A stretch of 64,000 nucleotides of DNA from Zanthoxylum bungeanum (Eukaryota > Streptophyta > Magnoliopsida > Sapindales > Rutaceae), in NCBI GenBank assembly GCA_019454045.1, contig SKCR01041523.1, positions 62,001 through 126,000 on the forward strand. The letters are read 5' to 3'. The position numbers and the translations under genes were made by a program. Below are positions 9,834 through 20,843 of this stretch, in pieces. Position 1 is the stretch's first letter; every line of letters starts with the position of its first letter. A model generated the notes under the pieces. That model was not told the DNA's origin. It saw nothing but the letters and a program-made list of their open reading frames with translations, and ran no database searches.

Positions 9834-11353
9834 TGTTGTAAATGTGAATTTCAATAAATAGAAAAAAAAGGAGTTACATGTTTTGGAATTTAAATAGTTG
9901 TTACAAAAGTTTTAATTGGAGAAGTTACAAAAAAATTTAATTGGGTGTGTATATATATATTTTGGGAGAAATTAGTTTAAAGATATATATAGGGTTATTT
10001 ACGTTTTACTACTAAAGTTACGATCAAATAACAATGGGTACTATGAATATTAACATATTACATTTTACTACTAAACTTATAAAAATTTAATATTTTACTA
10101 CTTTTCCTTTCCATCCAAACCGTTAGTTGACCGTCAGTTGACCTTTAAAAATACTGTTTTAATCCTCCAAATAAAATAAAAGTGAAAATTATAATTATAC
10201 CCTTTAAAAAACATATCTAAATCTTATATATAATAATAAAAGAAATACAATCAACAATCACATTTATAAAAATACTTCAATCTCTAAATTATCCATATAA
10301 CCCAATAAAATAAAGAATTTAATTTACCAAATAATTTAATAATTAAAATTCTCATAATAACCAAATACTTTAAAGTATAACAATAAAAGAGATATACTCA
10401 AAAATCATTATTTCCAATATTCAGTCGTACGATTACCACCGTTGATTATAATATTTATAATTTATAATAATGTGTGTGTTAAGACTCTTTTATCATTAGG
10501 ATGTCAATATGATGTCATGGTCAACTAACGGTCAACTAATGGTTTGGATGGAAAAGTAGTAAAATATTAAATTTTTATAAGTTTAGTAGTAAAATGTAAT
10601 ATGTTAATATTCATAGTACCCAATTGTTATTTGATCATAATTTTAGTAGTGAAACGTAAATAACCCATATATATATATATATTGTAACACATTTTTTTTA
10701 AAAAAAATGTAACAGTGTTCCATTTAATTTCTCATAACAGTTTTTTTCAATTGGTTCAAATCTGTAACAGTTGAAACACGTTTTGATTTTTAATGAGCAA
10801 TGTTTAATAAAATATTTTAAGCACAAAACGTAAAAGAAATTAAGTGGACAACGTTTTAATTATTTAATTATGGACAATTATATATTTTCCTATATAAAGA
10901 AGCTTCACGTTTTTGAAAAGGGTGTGAGAAAAAAAAAACAAAACAAACTCTTGGTGAATGAGCATAGAGAAACAAAGCAGTTTTGTGAAAGAGAAAAAAA
11001 AAAGGTAAAAATATATACACAGCCGAGGAGAAAAGCAACGTTTTCTTATTTTCTAGTTATGGTTTCTTGCATCAACTTTGCAAGCAAAGCCGAGAACAAT
11101 CAATCTTGTTCGTGGACACTGTTTTACAGAAATTGCTTTTCTTTGTATTTTCTTCTTTGATACCGAGCAATAGTTTTGTTTTGGGTGTAAGTATTCCAAT
11201 CGGATTTCAGTGCTAACCGATTAAGACAATGTATATCTGGGCTGTTTTATCCTGGGGACGTTTGGGCCGATTACTGCTAGCACAAATTCCTGGGTAGAGC
11301 TGCGAAACGTCTTAAAGAGAGCGACCTAGTCCGCGACTCAACCCAGATTCACT
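9834..11353 (+). repeat. 5' LTR of copia element B (interrupted by a MITE, 3' edge lost)
   Basis: It starts TGTTGTAAATGTG, preceded by TATTT at 9829-9833, the same target site that flanks the solo LTR at 58215-59136. Compared with that solo copy, the last ~73 bases and the PBS are missing, and the sequence jumps at 11354 into other DNA. Late in the LTR are blocks such as GTTTTATCCTGGGGACG and GCGAAACGTC, which I associate with copia LTRs. Confidence 0.7.
9992..10666. mobile_element. MITE with ~150-bp terminal inverted repeats, Mutator-like
   Basis: Both ends read GGGTTATTTACGTTT inward. The inverted repeats stay alignable for about 150 bases (TACTACTAAACTTATAAAAA, then CCATCCAAACCGTTAGTTGA). 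The flanks are ATATATATA on both sides, which fits a 9-bp Mutator-type duplication but is low-complexity. The partner segment at 55.9-59.1 kb lacks the insertion, giving an empty site. No coding region. Confidence 0.85.
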
Positions 11354-12955
11354 GTCTCAATCCCTCATGTATCATTCTGGGGTGATATATGTATGGTGCA
11401 TGATAAAGCAAATGCGCATGTGCGTGTGTTGATCATTTGATTATTAAATTATGATGTTAATCCAGTGCTTGAAAAATAATTACAATTTTGAATGAATGCA
11501 AATGGCCACTGGATATGTGTAACTCGTGAAGGTAGTGTGCTCTCCGCAGAAGCCCATCATAATATTACTTGCCTCCTGGGCATGAGTGGTTTTTAAACCG
11601 CTTTATTATGACTGACCATGGTTTGAGAGAAATAGCTTAGGATTTTCTATCTGGGTTCCTCAGTTCTGTTTCCTGCAATTTCAGTTGCTGTTCAGTTCAA
11701 TGCCCATTGCCTGCAAAGTTGTGGAAATCTCTTTTATGTTTCACACACACATCTCTGTTTAGATTCTCTCTCTCTCCCTTATTAGAGAAAGCCAAGAAAA
11801 AAAAAGGCAAAAACAAAACTGAAGAAAAAAAAAAGAACAGACAAGAATTGCACTTGACCTCAGTTGAGCTTCAGATTCCGATTCTCGTTTTCTGAGCTCT
11901 TATTTTCTGGTTCTGGATTTGTTTTGTTTTGTTTTTTATTTTTGGTGTTTTGTACATGAATTGTTTCTTGTGATTGATTTGTATTGGGAAATAGAAGGGA
12001 AATTTTGGTGGGAATAAAAAAATTGAAGAGACTTTGTTGAAAGGCTTGAAAGATTAAAGAACTAATGTAAACCAAAGCCAGCTCTTGAGCTTTCAACATA
12101 TAATTCTTGTAATCTATTGCTAAGCTTTAGTGCTAAATGCCTACATTATCTACCAATTTGAAAATCTATATTATGCTTCTTTCTCCGTATGTTTTGGAAT
12201 TTCTGAAACATAGTTCTAATTGCAGCTTTCAAAATGATTTTTAAAATTCTCTCATTTGAATTTCTGGAAATCTGCTTAATGCACATTTCTCGTCAGAAGT
12301 GATGAGAGAAAAAGAGTCCAAAAGAGAAAAATTAGAGAAGGGGAAACCCAATATATAAAATTGTATAATGGATGCTTTAATCACCTACTGTGTTTTAAAT
12401 TAAGGTTTCTATAATAGTAAGTATATTTTTAATAAATAATGTAAATTGAAGGCTCATACATGCATGAATGGGTACCTCTGTGTTTTTGTAGAATTGATGT
12501 TTTTGAGAAAATATTAGGTGATTATGTTGTATGACTTACTTTGTGTTGTGAATGAGATCATTTGTGTTTGCACACCTATATTTTACGTGTATAATCTCTT
12601 TTATAGCATAAATTATTCAAAATCTCTTCAATTTATATATCATAGTTTCTGTGTTTTTTCAATGCTTCTAGAATATAAATGGATATATAGATTATTGAGG
12701 TTGATAGCCCAATGTCATATTTTGAAATCTCTTATACTTATCATGTGAGTATTATTTGAGAAACTGTTTTGAATACATTGCTTAAGAATGAATTGGACAT
12801 GCATACACCGATTTGAATGATTTTGTGTTACAATATGTCGTTCTTGTAAACATGATTTATTTTGGTTGTATCAGTTAGTCTTTTTAAGAATTACAGTGTT
12901 GATGTGGAACATTGAGAATGTCTTAAATATATGCATAACTGATATTTGCTTTAAT
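11354..12955 (+). other. Internal sequence of element B upstream of gag remnant; no gene recognised
   Basis: This lies between the truncated 5' LTR and the gag zinc knuckle. It includes a pyrimidine-rich CT stretch (about 11740-11790), purine-rich A/G runs (11790-11850) and T-rich stretches, with no recognisable protein. It could be leader, decayed gag, or DNA picked up during the deletion that removed the PBS. I cannot tell which. Confidence 0.4.
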
Positions 12956-13290
12956 ATGAATGATCATGACCCTAGGAACCACAAGAACTATAATCACCAA
13001 ATTGGAATAACTAGAACGAGCACTAACCTCCCTCAAGAAATAACAATAGTTAGTTCACATGCTATAACTGTGGAAAACAAGGGCACCTTGCCCGGAACTA
13101 CCGGTTAAAGAGTTATGCTCCAAAAGCGAACCTTACCGAAGACCAACTTGTTACTACGTTATTTGAGATCAACATGTTTGGTGGATGCGAGGGATGGTGG
13201 GTAGACATTGTCGTTTTCCGTCATGTCTGATATGATTATGCTATGTTCGAGTTCTATGTACAAGCTGTAAATAAGATAATGTGATGAGTG
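12956..13290 (+). pseudogene. Copia B gag zinc knuckle and protease start, decayed
   Basis: From about 13051 one frame reads CYNCGKQGHLARNY, a CCHC knuckle whose last Cys is Tyr. It continues through APKANLTEDQLVTTLFEINM and GGCEGWWVDIVVFRHV to a stop. In copia elements the knuckle is followed by a WWVDTGAS-type protease active site. Here the D-T/S-G triad has become D-I-V, so protease is dead. The following frame contains several stops. The match in order and spacing is clear although the remnant is short. Confidence 0.75.
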
Positions 13291-13574
13291 GTTTCCCAAA
13301 CCACTATAGCGGCTGAAATTGGTGATGTGAAATTTAAATGTTATGAAATATGGAAGGTTTGAGAACCTAAAACTTTGGGTATAACATTAATAGAAACATA
13401 TAAATTCATGATTTATATGAATATATTTTTTGTGAAAAACTTCTTTGATATTAAGAAATAGTGGGGGCTTGACCTCCAATAATAAATTGAAAATAGTGGG
13501 GGTTCTACCTCTAATATTTTACTCATGTTTTTAAAGTGATTGAAAGTGACAAATACATTTGTTATAATGTTTGA

Positions 13575-14150
13575 AAACATGTGAATGGCCTGGTATGAGC
13601 ATTGACATGCTATTGAAAATGTTATAAGGTACCTGAAAAGGACCATGAACCTAGAGTTACATTTTAGAGGTTTTCCGCTGTCTTTGAGGACATAGCGATG
13701 TTAATTGGCACACCCTTTCGGATAATTCCAAGGCTACCAAGGGATATATTTCCTTGAGTATGATGATACCACTAGCATCAGCTTGTGAGAAGCAGCTTGA
13801 TTATGAAGCTTGCTGTTAGATACCCTTTTTAATGGGAGAGACTGATACCAGTTGTCTTGACCATTGTGATAGTACCGCGTCTATTACAAATATTCAAACT
13901 GTTATTATAACAGTAAGAGATTGTAGATACCAGTACAATTAGAGAATACCTCTCTTCTGGAGCTGTAAGAATGGATCATATACGAACTGATAATAATTTA
14001 GCTGATCCTTTGATAAAATGACTAGAAAAAGAGAAGGTATCCAATACCTAGAAAAGAATGAGACTATTGCCATTAGACAGTCACTTATGATGGTAACCCG
14101 ACCAAATGACTGGAGATCCCAAGAAATAGGCTCAATGGGTAATAACAAGT
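13575..14150 (+). pseudogene. Copia B RNase H domain, decayed
   Basis: The frame around 13610 reads AIENVIRYLKRTMNLELHFRG, the start of the copia RT-RNase H region (usual form: ...VLRYLKGTxxxGLHY). Degenerate blocks follow for the Asp-rich and KQ.xxARS parts. Near 13975-14030 is DHIRTDNNLADPLIK, the end of RNase H. A C-terminal PNDWRSQEIGSM block follows near 14102-14137, as in many copia polyproteins. Stops and shifts are frequent. Integrase and RT between 13290 and 13575 are deleted; that gap contains two short GTGGGGG-bearing direct repeats and no gene. Confidence 0.72.
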
Positions 14151-14496
14151 CATGAAGTGATGATGAATCATGCTATTATTTTATTTGTGAGTTCCATTAT
14201 GAGAGCATGATATCCTGAAGCGATAGAAGATGAGTTATTTAACTCTTAATGTAATATATAATCTATGTACAGCGGAGTACCTAGCTACATGAGTACTCTT
14301 GATAGACACACCTATGTGAATGTAGAATTGTGGCCGCTTCTTATGAAATTTTAGGCAAAAAATTTCTAGAGCATTCACTATACTGGGATATACGAGCACG
14401 GGCCGTAATGCTCGGGCTTTTTGATTACACCCTGAAAGGTTTGTGTGTGTAACGTTGTCAGAGATAGAGTTCACAACTACAAGTACTGTAGTATAA
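14151..14496 (+). other. 3' untranslated part of element B, left of the F insertion
   Basis: Non-coding DNA with AGAGCATTCACTATACTGGG (14370-14389) and GCACGGGCCGTAATGCTCGG, which I associate with copia 3' leaders. It continues at 32626 on the other side of element F. ATAAT at 14492-14496 is the target duplication of F. Confidence 0.55.
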
Positions 14497-15182
14497 TTGT
14501 ACGGGCCAAATTTGGCCCGAGGGCAAAACCGTCTTTTCGCGTCAAAATCAAATAACAAAAGCCCATTAATATTGGCCCTTAAATACCATATTGGAAAACC
14601 CAACCCAAAAGGCCTTATTCCATCGGTACATAACGCTACGAAAATAGAGCCAAATAAATAGACAGCATAAAACACAATTGTTACTAACTATTCCTCTTTT
14701 TCTAAACACAAACACATGCAAATATTCTTCCAGCGCTGAAAGTTGAATCCAAGGCACGTTGTGGGTTCCTTTGCCAGAAATGTCAGCATGTTGTAGGGCC
14801 GTTGCCAGCTTTTATCACAGCTACAAAGTAATCTCTTTTCAGATCTATAAAAGGGAGATAATTCAGGGTTCAAGGCAGCTTCTCTATGGCTTACTAGCTT
14901 CTGTTCTCTGACATAAGTTCTCAGAGAATTCCCTTCTTCAAAACACATATCACCGCCCTCACGGCCACTACAAGAAAGTTAAGGTAATAACAAACCTTAC
15001 TTTCACATTTTACATATTTACTGCTCATTTCATACTACTAACTTGAGCGTCGGAGTGCCCCCGGCACCCACCACACCGGTGGGTAGTCTGCTCCCGCTCA
15101 CCCTACCTTTGTCTTGCAGGATCGCTAATGCCCCAACCTACAAATTCTGATTGTGGACCTCGGCCGAATTCCAGCATCCACA
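14497..15182 (+). repeat. 5' LTR of element F (686 bp)
   Basis: TGTACGGGCC ... GCATCCACA. Compared by eye with 31931-32620, differences are few and mostly one-base indels. A TATA box sits at 14846. Short - strand ORFs here are not genes. Confidence 0.93.
14846..14853 (+). promoter_or_regulatory. TATA box of the F LTR promoter
   Basis: TATAAAAG within AGATCTATAAAAGGGAG, about 350 bp into the LTR. It is repeated at 32279 in the 3' LTR. Confidence 0.6.
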
Positions 15183-15185
15183 ATT

Positions 15186-15202
15186 TGGCGCCCACCGTGG
15201 GG
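15186..15202 (+). other. Primer-binding site of element F
   Basis: TGGCGCCCACCGTGGGG starts 3 bases after the LTR end. This is a typical gypsy PBS form; I do not assign the tRNA. Confidence 0.7.
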
Positions 15203-15260
15203 CCTTGGCGATTTATAGCAAGCAAAAAAAATTCACAGACTACAGTTCTAACTGTCATTC

Positions 15261-16263
15261 ATGGCTTCAAGCAGCGAGCTGACACCAGATCCAACTGCAG
15301 CCCAAATATCTATGCTACAAGAACGATTGCAACTTTGGAGGAGGAGAATTTGACTATGCGAAGCTCCAATACAAACCTTCGAAAGCAGTTGGAATTAATC
15401 TCTTCCACCTCTCAACAACGTGATTCTCCGGACAATGCCAAAATGATATAGTTCCATCCAATCTTTTGGAAACATTCAACGATGTGGCAAATGATGATCC
15501 TTCTCCAGGCGACCATCCAAGGAATCATACAGTTCTTCCAATTTCCCCAGCCGACCAGGCTCAGCAAGTCGCCTCCAACATGCGCAAAGAAATGTTAGAG
15601 TTCAAAGAAGCAATATTGTCCAGTCTACCAGGCGTTAACTACCAATGAGGAAAAGTAGAGCTGGGACCATTTCTGACACACCATTTTTTGAGACTATCAC
15701 CTCTGTAGAATTACCAAGGAAATTCAGCCCTCCGGATATGAAAATGTATGATGGATCGACTGACCCAGACGACCACATCATCCATTACAAATATAAGATG
15801 ATGTCAACAGGTCTAACCCCTCGACAGTGGAGGCTGGAATGTGCAGAGGATTTGGGGAACATTGGCGGGACCAGCCCTAACTTGGTTCATCAATCTTCCA
15901 TATAGATCCGTCGGATCATACCAACATCTGGCAGACAAATTTGTGGAGCATTTCGCGAGTTCTTGCAAGATTGAAAAGACTTCGGACGACCTTTATGCCA
16001 TCCAACAGAGGAAAGGTGAATCTTTACGAAGCTACGTAGCTCGCTTCAATAAAGAAAGGATAACTGTCCCAGACCTCCATCAACCTACTGCAGTAGAAGC
16101 ATTCAGGAATGGTTTACTTCTGGAAAGCGGACTTTACAAAAAACTCACTAAATTCCGATGCTACACGATGGATCAAGCCATGGCTCGAGCCCAAATTGAA
16201 ATAAGGTGGGAAGAAGACAAGAGGAACAAAAAAAAGGAATTCTTCTGGTTTGCAATACAATAG
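15261..16263 (+). pseudogene. Gag of element F, frame-broken
   Basis: A start at 15261 (MASSSELTPD) is 78 bp after the LTR. It is followed by a coiled segment (LEEENLTMRSSNTNLRKQLE, about 15338-15397). The capsid domain follows: FFETITSVELPRKFSPPDMK (from about 15687), MYDGSTDPDDHI, AGPALTWFINLP (from about 15870), YAIQQRKGESLRSYVARFNK and RAQIEIRWEEDK. These are hallmarks of Tat-lineage gag, which assembles the particle. The reading changes frame at least four times (near 15350, 15455, 15648 and 15850) and again near 16250. Product non-functional as written. Confidence 0.85.
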
Positions 16264-17347
16264 TACTCAAGATACTACTAAACGGCGCAAAGAATTTCCC
16301 AACAAAGCACCACGGCCAACAGACAGACAGGATCATCAGAAAGTGAATCAACATTTCAACCGGGACTTCAAGCGTCAACCATTGCCATTCAGGGGACAAG
16401 ACAAATCTGCTAACAGGGAGAGACTCCCAGACTACAATTTTACTGTTTCCCCAGGGGAACTGGTTTCGGTACTCAAGAAGATGGGAAGCGAAGTAAGGTG
16501 GCCCCCACGTTCCAGAGATTATTCAGTCAAGAAAGATACCAGCAAATGGTGTGAGTTTCATCGAGATTATGGCCATACGACAGCAGATTGCGTGGCTTTA
16601 AGATTGGAAGTATTGGAACTGTTGAATAAAGGGCACTTGAAGGAATTGCTCACAGAAAAGGGCAAGGCTACGATGGCCAGGAGGAATGACAAAGAAGAAG
16701 GCCCCATACCACCACCACCAATCAACAATACTGTAAGTCTTATTTCTGGTGGTTCTGAAGTTAGTGGTATTTCATACTCCGCAGCGAAACGACATGCGAG
16801 AATTGCAACAATGGGTCTTTTCCATTCGACTATGTCAATCGAGGAGTCCTGTACAAACCTTGCAATTGAATTTTCAGACGACAGTAATTCCAGCCGAATG
16901 AATCCACATCACGATGCGCTGGTAATCTCATTACAAATTGCAAATTTTATGGTCAAAAGAATCTTGGTCGACACAGGTTCGTCAGCAAATATCATCTTCA
17001 GAACAACACTTTCCGACATGGGAACCGAGATAGAAAAGATCAACAGGAAATCAACTGTTCTTATCGGGTTCAGCGGCGAACAGAAATTCACCATTGGAGA
17101 AATAACTCTTCCAGTCTATGCGGGAGGAATCAATAAGTTGACTTCATTTTTGGTCCTCGATTGTCCCTCAGCCTACAACTTGATCGTTGGCAGACCTTGG
17201 ATCCACGAGATGAGGGCAGTCTCATCAACTTATCATCAAATACTTAAATTCCCTACGAGATGGGGAGTCCAAGAGATTAAAGGAGACCAATCTGCTTCAA
17301 GAAGTTGTTACCAGACGACCTTAAAAGCAAAAAATCAGTCAGCATAG
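16250..17347 (+). CDS. Element F gag C-terminus and aspartic protease
   Basis: One open frame of 365 codons. The first third is basic and has a knuckle-like WCEFHRDYGHTTADC at about 16546-16590. The second half is the retropepsin: HHDALVISLQIANF leads to the active-site block ILVDTGSSANIIF (about 16961-17000, intact D-T-G), then TVLIGFSGEQKFTIGE and the C-terminal AYNLIVGRPWIHEM. Protease would cleave the gag-pol polyprotein. The first ATG is not a natural start; the frame should join gag upstream by correcting a shift near 16250. It stops at 17347, short of RT. Confidence 0.83.
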   Translation: MQYNSTQDTTKRRKEFPNKAPRPTDRQDHQKVNQHFNRDFKRQPLPFRGQDKSANRERLPDYNFTVSPGELVSVLKKMGSEVRWPPRSRDYSVKKDTSKWCEFHRDYGHTTADCVALRLEVLELLNKGHLKELLTEKGKATMARRNDKEEGPIPPPPINNTVSLISGGSEVSGISYSAAKRHARIATMGLFHSTMSIEESCTNLAIEFSDDSNSSRMNPHHDALVISLQIANFMVKRILVDTGSSANIIFRTTLSDMGTEIEKINRKSTVLIGFSGEQKFTIGEITLPVYAGGINKLTSFLVLDCPSAYNLIVGRPWIHEMRAVSSTYHQILKFPTRWGVQEIKGDQSASRSCYQTTLKAKNQSA

Positions 17348-17509
17348 CAATTAATGAAAGGATCTGGTGCGTCATCGCCAGACCTACCGAGTATTGAGGA
17401 GCTCGACGAAGTCCAAATTCACCCGCATTTAATGACCATAAAGCACAGATTGGGGCTAATCTTGACCCCAAGCTACGGGCCGACTTAATTGATTTTCTGA
17501 TAAAACAAC

Positions 17510-18300
17510 ATGATTGATTTCGCCTGGTCTCATGAAGATATGACCACCGGAATCGATCCAGAATTAATCACCCATGAACTCCATGCGGACCCAAGTTATC
17601 CTCCTGTCATACAGAAAAGAAGAAAGTTCGCCCCAGAAAGAAATCAGATCATTGATGAAGAAGTCCAGAAATTACTACAAAATGGGGCCATTAGGGAGGT
17701 CCAATTCCCAGAGTGGCTGGCTAACGTGGTGATAGTACGAAAGAAGAATGGGAAATGGCGAGTCTGCATTGATTTCACAGATTTGAACAAAGCATGCCCC
17801 AAAGTCCCATTCCTCATATTGATCATACCTGATTCACCGGCCAGGCCATGAATTGCTAAGTTTCATGGACGCGTATTCAGGCTACAATCAGATCCTCATG
17901 CATCCAGGGCGACCAAGAGAAGACAGCCTTTGTCACCAACAGAGGTATTTACTGCTACAAGGTAATGCCATTCGGCCTCAAAAATGCTGGTGCTACTTAT
18001 CAACGTATGGTGAACAAAATGTTTTCCCAACAAATTGGGAAAACAATGGAGGTCTACATAGACGATATGCTGGTAAAATCATTAGAAGCCAAACAACATC
18101 TATCACATTTGGAACAGACATTCGACACAATGAGGAGATATGGCATGAAATTGAATCCTATGAAATGTGCTTTTGGCGTCGCTTCCGGAAAATTTATTGG
18201 ATACATGGTTACCCGACGATGGATAGAGGCCAATCCAAGTCAGATTAAATCTATACTCGACATCCTTCTCCTACCAATCCTAAAGACGTCATGCGACTAG
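17510..18300 (+). pseudogene. Reverse transcriptase of element F, broken in three frames
   Basis: RT palm and fingers are recognisable: IDEEVQKLLQNGAIREVQFP, NVVIVRKKNGKWRVCIDFTD, LNKACPK (17640-17805), then LSFMDAYSGYNQI (17854-17890), MPFGLKNAGATYQRMVNKMF (17965) and the catalytic VYIDDMLVKS, Y-I-D-D at 18055-18066, followed by NPMKCAFGVASGKFIGYMV. Shifts occur near 17805, 17900-17960 and 18250. The enzyme copies element RNA into cDNA. All key residues survive, so loss of function rests only on frame breaks. Confidence 0.87.
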
Positions 18301-19964
18301 CAGGAAGAATTGCTGCACTGAATAGATTCATTTCAAAATCAACCGACAAAAGTTTCCTATTCTTCTCCGCCTTGAAGAAAGCCAAGAATTTTGAATGGAC
18401 TCCAGCCTGCGAGGAAGCATTGAAAGAACTCAAACGGTACTTGTCTTCTCCACCTCTTTTGTCGAAGCCACTCGACAACGAAAGGCTTTTTCTTTATTTA
18501 GGAGTTTCGGAGCAGGCAGTAAGTGCGGTCCTGATCAGAGAAGAAGATGGTACTCAACTCCCAGTCTACTATGTAAGTAAAGCACTATTGGATACGGAGT
18601 CACGCTACACTCTTATGGAAAAACTGGTACTGGCTTTGATAACGGCAGCAAGAAAGCTACGACCATATTTTCAAGGGCATTCAATCACAGTTTACACTTC
18701 TTACCCAATGAGAAGCATTCTCCATAAACCCGAGCTTTCCGGGAGATTGACGAAATGGGCTGTGGAGCTTGGAGAACATGACATTACATACCAACCACGG
18801 ACTGCGATCAAGGCACAAGCACTTGCAGATTTTGTGGCTGATTTCAGTCCCAGTCTACAGGCACCAGCGGAACAAGAAATCCATTGCATTAGTCCATCAG
18901 CCACATGGAAGCTCGCAGTTGACGGATCGAGCAACAAACGTGGATGCGGCTTAGGTATTGTGATTACCACTCCAGAAGGCGATGTGGTGCAACAGGCAAT
19001 CAAGTGCGACTTCAAAGTTACCAACAATGAAGCCGAATACGAGGCCCTCATAGCCGGCCTAAACTTGGCTCGAGAACTTGGAGCCAAGAAGGTTGAAGTC
19101 AAGTCAGATTCCCAATTAATTGTCAATCAATTCCAGGGATCATATCAAGCGAGAGATTCACAGATGGCTTCTTATCTACAAATGGTGAAAGAACTTCAGT
19201 CGACTTTTGAACAACTGGCCATTTGTCAAGTCCCCAGAAATGAAAACACGCACGCAGATGCTTTAGCTACGCTGGGTTCGACAATTGAAGGAGAGAAAAT
19301 CCATTCCATCCCAGTTATTTATTTGCAGTGGCCAGCAATTTGGAAGGGCGAATTCCAGGAAGTTACCACAATTGAATCAGTCGACTCATGGTTGACTCCA
19401 ATTGTAAAATATTTACGGAGCGACTTGCTACCAGAAGATAAAATGGAAGCGCGAAAGATTCAACGGCTAGCTGCCAGATTTACACTACATGATGGGCAAC
19501 TTTTAAGAAGGTCACTTTCCGGTCCCTACCTTAAGTGTCTTACTCCAGAGGAAGCCCAATGCGTATTGGCCGAGCTTCATGAAGGCGAATGCGGAAACCA
19601 TTCAGGCGGAAGAAGCCTAGCATGCCGAGCCCACACGACAGGATATTATTGGCCGTCTATGCGTGCTGATTCGGTCGATTTCACTCGTAGGTGCGAGAAA
19701 TGTCAAAGATTTGCCCCCATCTCACATTTACCACCAGAGAAGCTCAGGCCGATACTGTCACCTTGGCCTTTCATGAAGTGGGGGATGGACATCGTTGGAA
19801 AGCTCCCTATAGCACCGGGACAACGAGTCTACATGCTTGCCCTTACAGATTACTATACCAAATGGATCGAAGCTGAGGCTTTCGCCAAAATACGAGACAG
19901 AGAAGTGCAAAACTTCATTTGGAAGAACATCATTTGTCGTTTCGGATTGCCAAAGAAATTGTAA
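18291..19964 (+). CDS. Element F: RNase H, archaeal-type RNase H and integrase N-terminal half
   Basis: An open frame of 557 codons with three domains. Residues ~1-190: RT connection and gypsy RNase H (FEWTPACEEALKELK, VYYVSKALLDTESRYTLMEK, ALADFVADFSPS). Residues ~205-335: a second RNase H of archaeal type (WKLAVDGSSNKRGCGLGIV, NNEAEYEALIAGL, KSDSQLIVNQFQGSY, NTHADALATL), diagnostic of the Tat branch. Residues ~425-557: integrase HHCC zinc finger (HEGECGNHSGG ... CEKCQRFAP), the first catalytic Asp in LALTDYYTKWIEAEAF, ending IICRFGLPKKL. A one-base shift at 19962 puts a stop before the VTDNGSQF block. The frame starts at an internal Met. Confidence 0.88.
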   Translation: MRLAGRIAALNRFISKSTDKSFLFFSALKKAKNFEWTPACEEALKELKRYLSSPPLLSKPLDNERLFLYLGVSEQAVSAVLIREEDGTQLPVYYVSKALLDTESRYTLMEKLVLALITAARKLRPYFQGHSITVYTSYPMRSILHKPELSGRLTKWAVELGEHDITYQPRTAIKAQALADFVADFSPSLQAPAEQEIHCISPSATWKLAVDGSSNKRGCGLGIVITTPEGDVVQQAIKCDFKVTNNEAEYEALIAGLNLARELGAKKVEVKSDSQLIVNQFQGSYQARDSQMASYLQMVKELQSTFEQLAICQVPRNENTHADALATLGSTIEGEKIHSIPVIYLQWPAIWKGEFQEVTTIESVDSWLTPIVKYLRSDLLPEDKMEARKIQRLAARFTLHDGQLLRRSLSGPYLKCLTPEEAQCVLAELHEGECGNHSGGRSLACRAHTTGYYWPSMRADSVDFTRRCEKCQRFAPISHLPPEKLRPILSPWPFMKWGMDIVGKLPIAPGQRVYMLALTDYYTKWIEAEAFAKIRDREVQNFIWKNIICRFGLPKKL

Positions 19965-20598
19965 CCGATAATGGGTCTCAATTCATAAGCTACCGTTTCC
20001 ATTTATCCGTTTCCAGATTCTGTAAGAATGGGGAATCAAATTAAACTTCTCAACCCCACGATTTCCTCAAGCCAATGGTCAAGCTGAATCGTCCAACAAA
20101 ACAATCATGAACATAATGAAGAAGAGATTGGAGAAATCAAAAGGAGCATGGGCAGACGAACTTCCAGGAGTTCTATGGTCGTACAGAACTACAGCCCGTT
20201 CGTCGACTGGGCAGACCTCGTTCTCTCTTGCATTTGGGTGCGAAGCTGTAGTCCCAGCCGAAGGAATTGTTCCTACTCCGCGTTACCAATGGCTTGAAGA
20301 AGATACCAATCGACAGCTCTTGAATTACAGCCTTGATACAATTGATGAATTAAGGGAACAGGCCTCCATTCGACTTGCAGCTCATCAACAAAAAATGGCC
20401 AAATATTTCAACAAAAATGTCAGGTGCAGGTCATTTAAAGAAGGAGACTGGGTTCTACGCAAAGTTTTTCAGAATACCAAAGAAGTCAAAGATGGGAAAC
20501 TAGGACCAAATTGGGAGGGCCCATACGTCATTACAAAGATCATTGGCCAAGGTGCCTATAAGCTGGAAACAAAAGAAGGAAGACCCAATACAAAATAG
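19965..20598 (+). pseudogene. Integrase C-terminal half of element F
   Basis: After the frame shift come VTDNGSQFIS (second catalytic Asp, about 19961-19990) and FPQANGQAESSNKT (catalytic Glu, about 20063-20104). An open stretch from 20107 to 20598 follows: WSYRTTARSSTGQTSFSLAF, KYFNKNVRCRSFKEGDWVLR and NWEGPYVITKIIGQGAYKLE. The last block is the GPY/F module near the integrase end. The full DDE triad is present across the frames. It ends 246 bp before the stop codon of the convergent antisense gene. Confidence 0.85.
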
Positions 20599-20843
20599 CT
20601 GGAATGCAATTCATCTCAAACTATTTTACCGGTAATTATTATTTTTCTTTGTCGTAGCCCATACGGCCAGTAAATTGTTGGATAATAAAGATTATTGTGT
20701 GAAGAATAATTTAGTGTTCCGAGGTCCATACGACTAGAGAAAACTGAAAAGACTTTGACTTCAACCAAAAAGATACATTTTTTTCATTAAACTTTTGAAG
20801 TTTTGCATTACAAAAAACAAAATAAAAGTTACGACTGCATATT

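Larger units (their letters stand above)
7466..11353 (+). repeat. Long direct repeat, copy 1 (partner at 55873-59063)
   Basis: It begins at TGTTTGGGTTATCC and ends at CCCAGATTCACT. The partner copy matches almost base for base except for small indels and one insertion of about 680 bp (the MITE at 9992-10666) present only here. It contains non-coding DNA, a fossil LTR, a SINE and the 5' LTR of copia element B. The region 7540-8320 holds no recognisable gene. Confidence 0.9.

Noticed and set aside
14235..14948. - strand ORFs over the F 5' LTR
   Set aside because: They repeat in the 3' LTR only because the LTRs are identical; no domain.
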